In this document: positions 61,543-64,000 of the stretch, piece by piece
Numbering within the stretch: position 1 is the stretch's first letter
Layout of the letters: every line of letters begins with the position of its first letter
NCBI GenBank assembly: GCA_016794565.1
Contig: JAEUHQ010000196.1
Coordinates: 1-64,000 of the forward strand
Source: Planctomycetota bacterium
GTDB taxonomy: Bacteria; Planctomycetota; UBA1135; UBA2386
Length of the DNA stretch: 64,000 nt
Direction of reading: 5' to 3'
Position numbers and translations under genes: made by a program
The notes under the pieces: generated by a model
What the model was told of the DNA's origin: nothing
Seen by the model: only the letters and a program-made list of their open reading frames with translations
The model's database searches: none

Positions 61543-62358
61543 TCACTTCTTCGCGGCCTTGCCGGCCACGGCCTTCTGGGCGGCGTTCTTCACGACGAGG
61601 CCCGGCTTGATGTCGACCGCACGGTCGTTCTTCACGGTCTTGCGCAGGACGAGGTAGCCGTTGTTGTGGCCGGGCACCGCGCCGCGGAGGTAGACGAGGT
61701 TGCGCGCTTCGTCGATCTTCACGACTTCGAGCCGCTGCACCGTCACCTTCTCCACGCCGTAGTGACCCGCCATGCGCTTGCCGCGCGGGACACCGCTGCT
61801 GATCGAGTGCTGACGACCGAGGCCACCGCCGGTGCGGTGGTTCAGCGAGTTGCCGTGCGACGTGGGCTGGCGGCTGAAGCTCCAGCGCTTGATCGTGCCG
61901 GCCCAGCCACGGCCCTTGGTCGTGCCGGTGACGTCGACGTGCGACGTCGAACCGAGCAGCGCCACCGTGACCTCGTCGCCGGGCTTCTGCGTCGGAGCCG
62001 CGGCGAGCCGGAACTCGCGGACGAAACGCTTGCCCGCCTCGAGGCCGGCCTTCTTCGCGGCGCCGAGTTCGGCCTTCGAAGAGACGCGCGCCGGCTTGTC
62101 GTCGAAGCCGAGCTGCACCGCGTAGTAGCCGTCGGCGGCGCGCGGGCGATTCTGGCGGCCGCGCTTCTTGCCGAGGTTCGTGCTGGCGGTGCGGTGACCC
62201 TCCGGGTGCTCCGCGGCCGTCGCCATCTTGACCTGGAGGACGCGGCAGGGGCCGGCCTGGACGACGGTCACCGGCACCACGTTGCCGTCGTTGGAGAAGA
62301 TCTGGGTCATCCCGATCTTCTTGCCGAGGATGCCGAGAGTTGCGCTGCCGAGGCTCAT
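61543..62358 (-). CDS. rplC: 50S ribosomal protein L3
   Basis: Protein of 271 residues, longer than the usual ~210 because of added Lys/Ala-rich parts, including the C-terminal tail (KNAAQKAVAGKAAKK). Family marks are GILGKKIGMTQIFSNDGNV, TTKGRGWAGTIKRW, HGNSLNHRTGGGLG and VPRGKRMAGHYG, and later GAVPGHNNGYL. L3 nucleates 50S assembly and its central loop reaches the peptidyl-transferase centre. In most bacteria rplC lies between rpsJ and rplD; here the neighbours are a 57-residue basic gene and a VWA protein. ATG 62358 gives MSLGSATLGILGKKIG; a promoter-like pair is at 62425-62453. Confidence 0.93.
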   Translation of the reverse strand: MSLGSATLGILGKKIGMTQIFSNDGNVVPVTVVQAGPCRVLQVKMATAAEHPEGHRTASTNLGKKRGRQNRPRAADGYYAVQLGFDDKPARVSSKAELGAAKKAGLEAGKRFVREFRLAAAPTQKPGDEVTVALLGSTSHVDVTGTTKGRGWAGTIKRWSFSRQPTSHGNSLNHRTGGGLGRQHSISSGVPRGKRMAGHYGVEKVTVQRLEVVKIDEARNLVYLRGAVPGHNNGYLVLRKTVKNDRAVDIKPGLVVKNAAQKAVAGKAAKK

Positions 62359-62424
62359 GATCCGTGCTCCGAAGGGCCGTCGGGAACGCGTCACGGACGC
62401 GGGCCGGCGGCACGAGGGGCGAAC

Positions 62425-62453
62425 GTTCTACGGACTCGGCCCGGCGCGCGCAA
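62425..62453 (-). promoter_or_regulatory. Candidate promoter of rplC
   Basis: On the minus strand TTGCGC (62448-62453) and TAGAAC (62425-62430) are 17 bp apart, about 66 nt before the ATG at 62358. Each hexamer matches four of six consensus bases. Confidence 0.4.
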
Positions 62454-62476
62454 GGGGTCTGTCGGAGTCCGCCCCG

Positions 62477-64000
62477 TCATCGCACGAACGCGCGCAGGGC
62501 CAGCAGCACGAGTCCGGCGAGCACGAATGCCTGCGCCAGGCTCCGCTCCGGGGTTCCGAACGGCGGCAAAGCGCGGTCGGCGGCGGGCAGGGGCGATCGC
62601 AGGTCCTGCTCCCCCGCGGCGGCTGCCGGCGACCGGACGGCCAGCGCCGCTCCCGTGCCGTAGGCGCGCACGAACGCCCGGCGCAGCAGCTGGGGAAAGG
62701 CGGGCAGGAGCGGCAGGTTGCTGTCCGCGAGCCGGAACGCGAAGTGCACCGACGCGGTCCGCTCGTCGCCGACCACGACGGCCAGCGGGAGCCGTTCGCC
62801 GCCGCTGCCCTCGGCCCAGAGGAACGGTTCGCCGCGCGGCAGTGCGGCCGGCAGCGCCGACGCGACGCGCAGTTCGGACAGGTCGAGCCCGACGGACAGC
62901 GGGTGGTCGCGATCCCAGTCGACGACGCGCGGTTCGAGTGCATCGCCGAGCGGCGCCGCGGCGTCGTGGCGGGTCCCGAAACACACGGCGCGAACACGCC
63001 CCGGTTCGATCGGGGCCGCGCCACCGTCGACGACGAGCATGCCGACCGATTCTCCGGCACGCGCACGAACCACGCTTCCCGCGACTTCCTCCGCGAGGGC
63101 CTGCGCCGCAGCCTGCACGAACGGCCCGTTCTCCTCGTCGGACAACACGCCGATCCGCGGCGCCGGCAGCGGCGGCAGGTCGGCGATCCACGCGTCGTCG
63201 CCCGGCAACACGTCGCCTGACGCCGCGACGCGCACATCGATCCCACCGCCCTCGGCGCGGCGCTCGACGTCGAACTCGAGCGTCGTCACCGCGCCGTTCG
63301 GCAACGACACCGCGCGTTCGACCGGCGCGGCCACCGCACCCGTCGCGCGCACGATGCCAGCGAGCGGCCCGTCCGCGAACGCGACCAGGTCGACCGCGAG
63401 CGACAACGTCGGCAGTGGCCAACGGTCGACGACGCGCACGGCGACGATCGCCGCGTTGGGTCCCGGCGCCGGAATGCACGACAACGCCCCCGCGTCGGGC
63501 AATCGCACCTGCCCCTGTCCGTCGGTCACCGTCCACACGACCGTGTCGTCGCGCCCGTCGATCGACGCCGCGAGCGCGACGAGGTCGGCGCCGAGCGTTC
63601 CCGCCGGCGCCCCGAAGTCCTGCATCGTCTTGGCCGACGCGCCGTGGCGACGCAGGATCGGGCCACCGCAGCGGAGCAGCGTGACCTCGACGTGGGGCGG
63701 CAGTGCGGCGAGTCGGTCGCGCACGAGTGAACTCGCAACCTCGAACGCGGGCGCACCCGACGCCGTCCTCGCGCCCGTGCTCGCCGAAGCATCGAACAAC
63801 ACCACGAGCCGCGACGGCCCGGGGCGCCCGACGAGCACCGGCCCCGCGAACGCGACCACCGTCGCAGCGGCGGCGAGCAGCAGCAGCACGACGCGCAGAC
63901 CGACGCGACGCGGCGGCCGGCGGCGCAGCGACCCGAGCGCCGCCTGCCACTGCGCGAGATGCGGCGTCCACCGCAGTTCGCGCGGCGGCGGCGGCAGAAG
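62477..64000 (-). CDS. BatA-domain / VWA-like membrane protein, 5' end outside the window
   Basis: The frame is open from 62477 to the right edge, so the true start lies beyond the window; 507 residues are visible. A double-helix N-terminal region of BatA type runs across the edge (RRRPPRRVGLRVVLLLLAAA), followed by a VWA-like domain with VVLFDASAST as a DxSxS metal site. A long extracytoplasmic beta-rich part follows (RVVDRWPLPTLSLAVDLVAF), with a glutamine-amidotransferase-like segment (APRIGVLSDEENGPFVQAAA ... VGMLVVDGG). The C-terminal helix is AQAFVLAGLVLLALRAFV. Similar proteins lie beside MoxR/DUF58 genes, which could lie just past the window. Confidence 0.8.
   Translation of the reverse strand, partial: LLPPPPRELRWTPHLAQWQAALGSLRRRPPRRVGLRVVLLLLAAAATVVAFAGPVLVGRPGPSRLVVLFDASASTGARTASGAPAFEVASSLVRDRLAALPPHVEVTLLRCGGPILRRHGASAKTMQDFGAPAGTLGADLVALAASIDGRDDTVVWTVTDGQGQVRLPDAGALSCIPAPGPNAAIVAVRVVDRWPLPTLSLAVDLVAFADGPLAGIVRATGAVAAPVERAVSLPNGAVTTLEFDVERRAEGGGIDVRVAASGDVLPGDDAWIADLPPLPAPRIGVLSDEENGPFVQAAAQALAEEVAGSVVRARAGESVGMLVVDGGAAPIEPGRVRAVCFGTRHDAAAPLGDALEPRVVDWDRDHPLSVGLDLSELRVASALPAALPRGEPFLWAEGSGGERLPLAVVVGDERTASVHFAFRLADSNLPLLPAFPQLLRRAFVRAYGTGAALAVRSPAAAAGEQDLRSPLPAADRALPPFGTPERSLAQAFVLAGLVLLALRAFVR

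Overview
The window is about 64 kb of very GC-rich bacterial DNA, almost fully coding. It reads as the chromosomal core of a Gram-negative-type organism: there are exported lipoproteins, MacA/HlyD-type periplasmic adaptors, LysM proteins and peptidoglycan-active enzymes. The many exported HEAT/SUMF1-like proteins, the von Willebrand 'Bat' clusters and the high GC suggest Planctomycetota. That is a low-to-moderate confidence guess from gene content, because no 16S gene is present. I see no phage, IS transposase, integrase or CRISPR array. The one clear repeat element is a 167-bp palindrome at 3706-3872.

Layout. 1-3709: end of a tripartite ABC efflux operon (adaptor, ATPase, two FtsX-type permeases). 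3876-6124: an MFS transporter and a conserved hypothetical membrane protein. 6181-6265: tRNA-Leu(UAA). 12781 down to 6269: a seven-gene Bat-type operon (HutD/Ves cupin, DUF58, small membrane protein, two VWA proteins, TPR protein, BatD-like). Six of its genes are joined by 4-bp stop/start overlaps, and no MoxR ATPase is visible. 12860-14443: secreted M14 carboxypeptidase. 18554 down to 14462: an aldolase/SDR fusion coupled to an ABC exporter. 18609-25714: RluA pseudouridine synthase, HD-GYP response regulator, SUMF1-like and cupin proteins, cardiolipin synthase-like protein, lipoprotein. 25810-25885: tRNA-Thr(CGU). 26047-30773: a large exported HEAT-repeat protein containing what looks like a dead receiver domain, a divergent sigma-54 response regulator, and a LysM protein. 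30961-42611: mostly single genes (M28 peptidase, macro domain, MBL fold, MFS, zinc-ribbon-like protein, quinone oxidoreductase, phosphatase, anion permease, hypotheticals). 42647-48402: central metabolism (AcnB-order aconitase, thiolase, citrate synthase) with an M48 peptidase between. 48577-50862: a serine-hydrolase/VanX-type dipeptidase fusion lipoprotein. 51225-53793: VTC, DUF4956 and HlyD cassette. 58493 down to 53824: nrdR, a second ATP-cone gene and smc. 59996 down to 58677: mnmE. 62358 down to 60032: an isolated rplC, a 57-residue basic protein and a BaiN-type flavoprotein. 62477 to the window end: a partial BatA-domain protein.

Expression logic visible in the sequence. Many operons use ATGA/GTGA overlaps. 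Several first genes have no Shine-Dalgarno site but carry a TAnnnT-like hexamer 6-10 nt before the start codon, which suggests leaderless transcripts. Others (the HEAT protein, the LysM protein, the second ATP-cone gene) have purine-rich Shine-Dalgarno sites. The points I would look at first are the pseudo-receiver inside the exported HEAT protein, the nrdR/ATP-cone/smc arrangement, the VTC-DUF4956-HlyD cassette, the DD-peptidase/DD-dipeptidase fusion, the rplC locus outside any ribosomal operon, and the giant palindrome.
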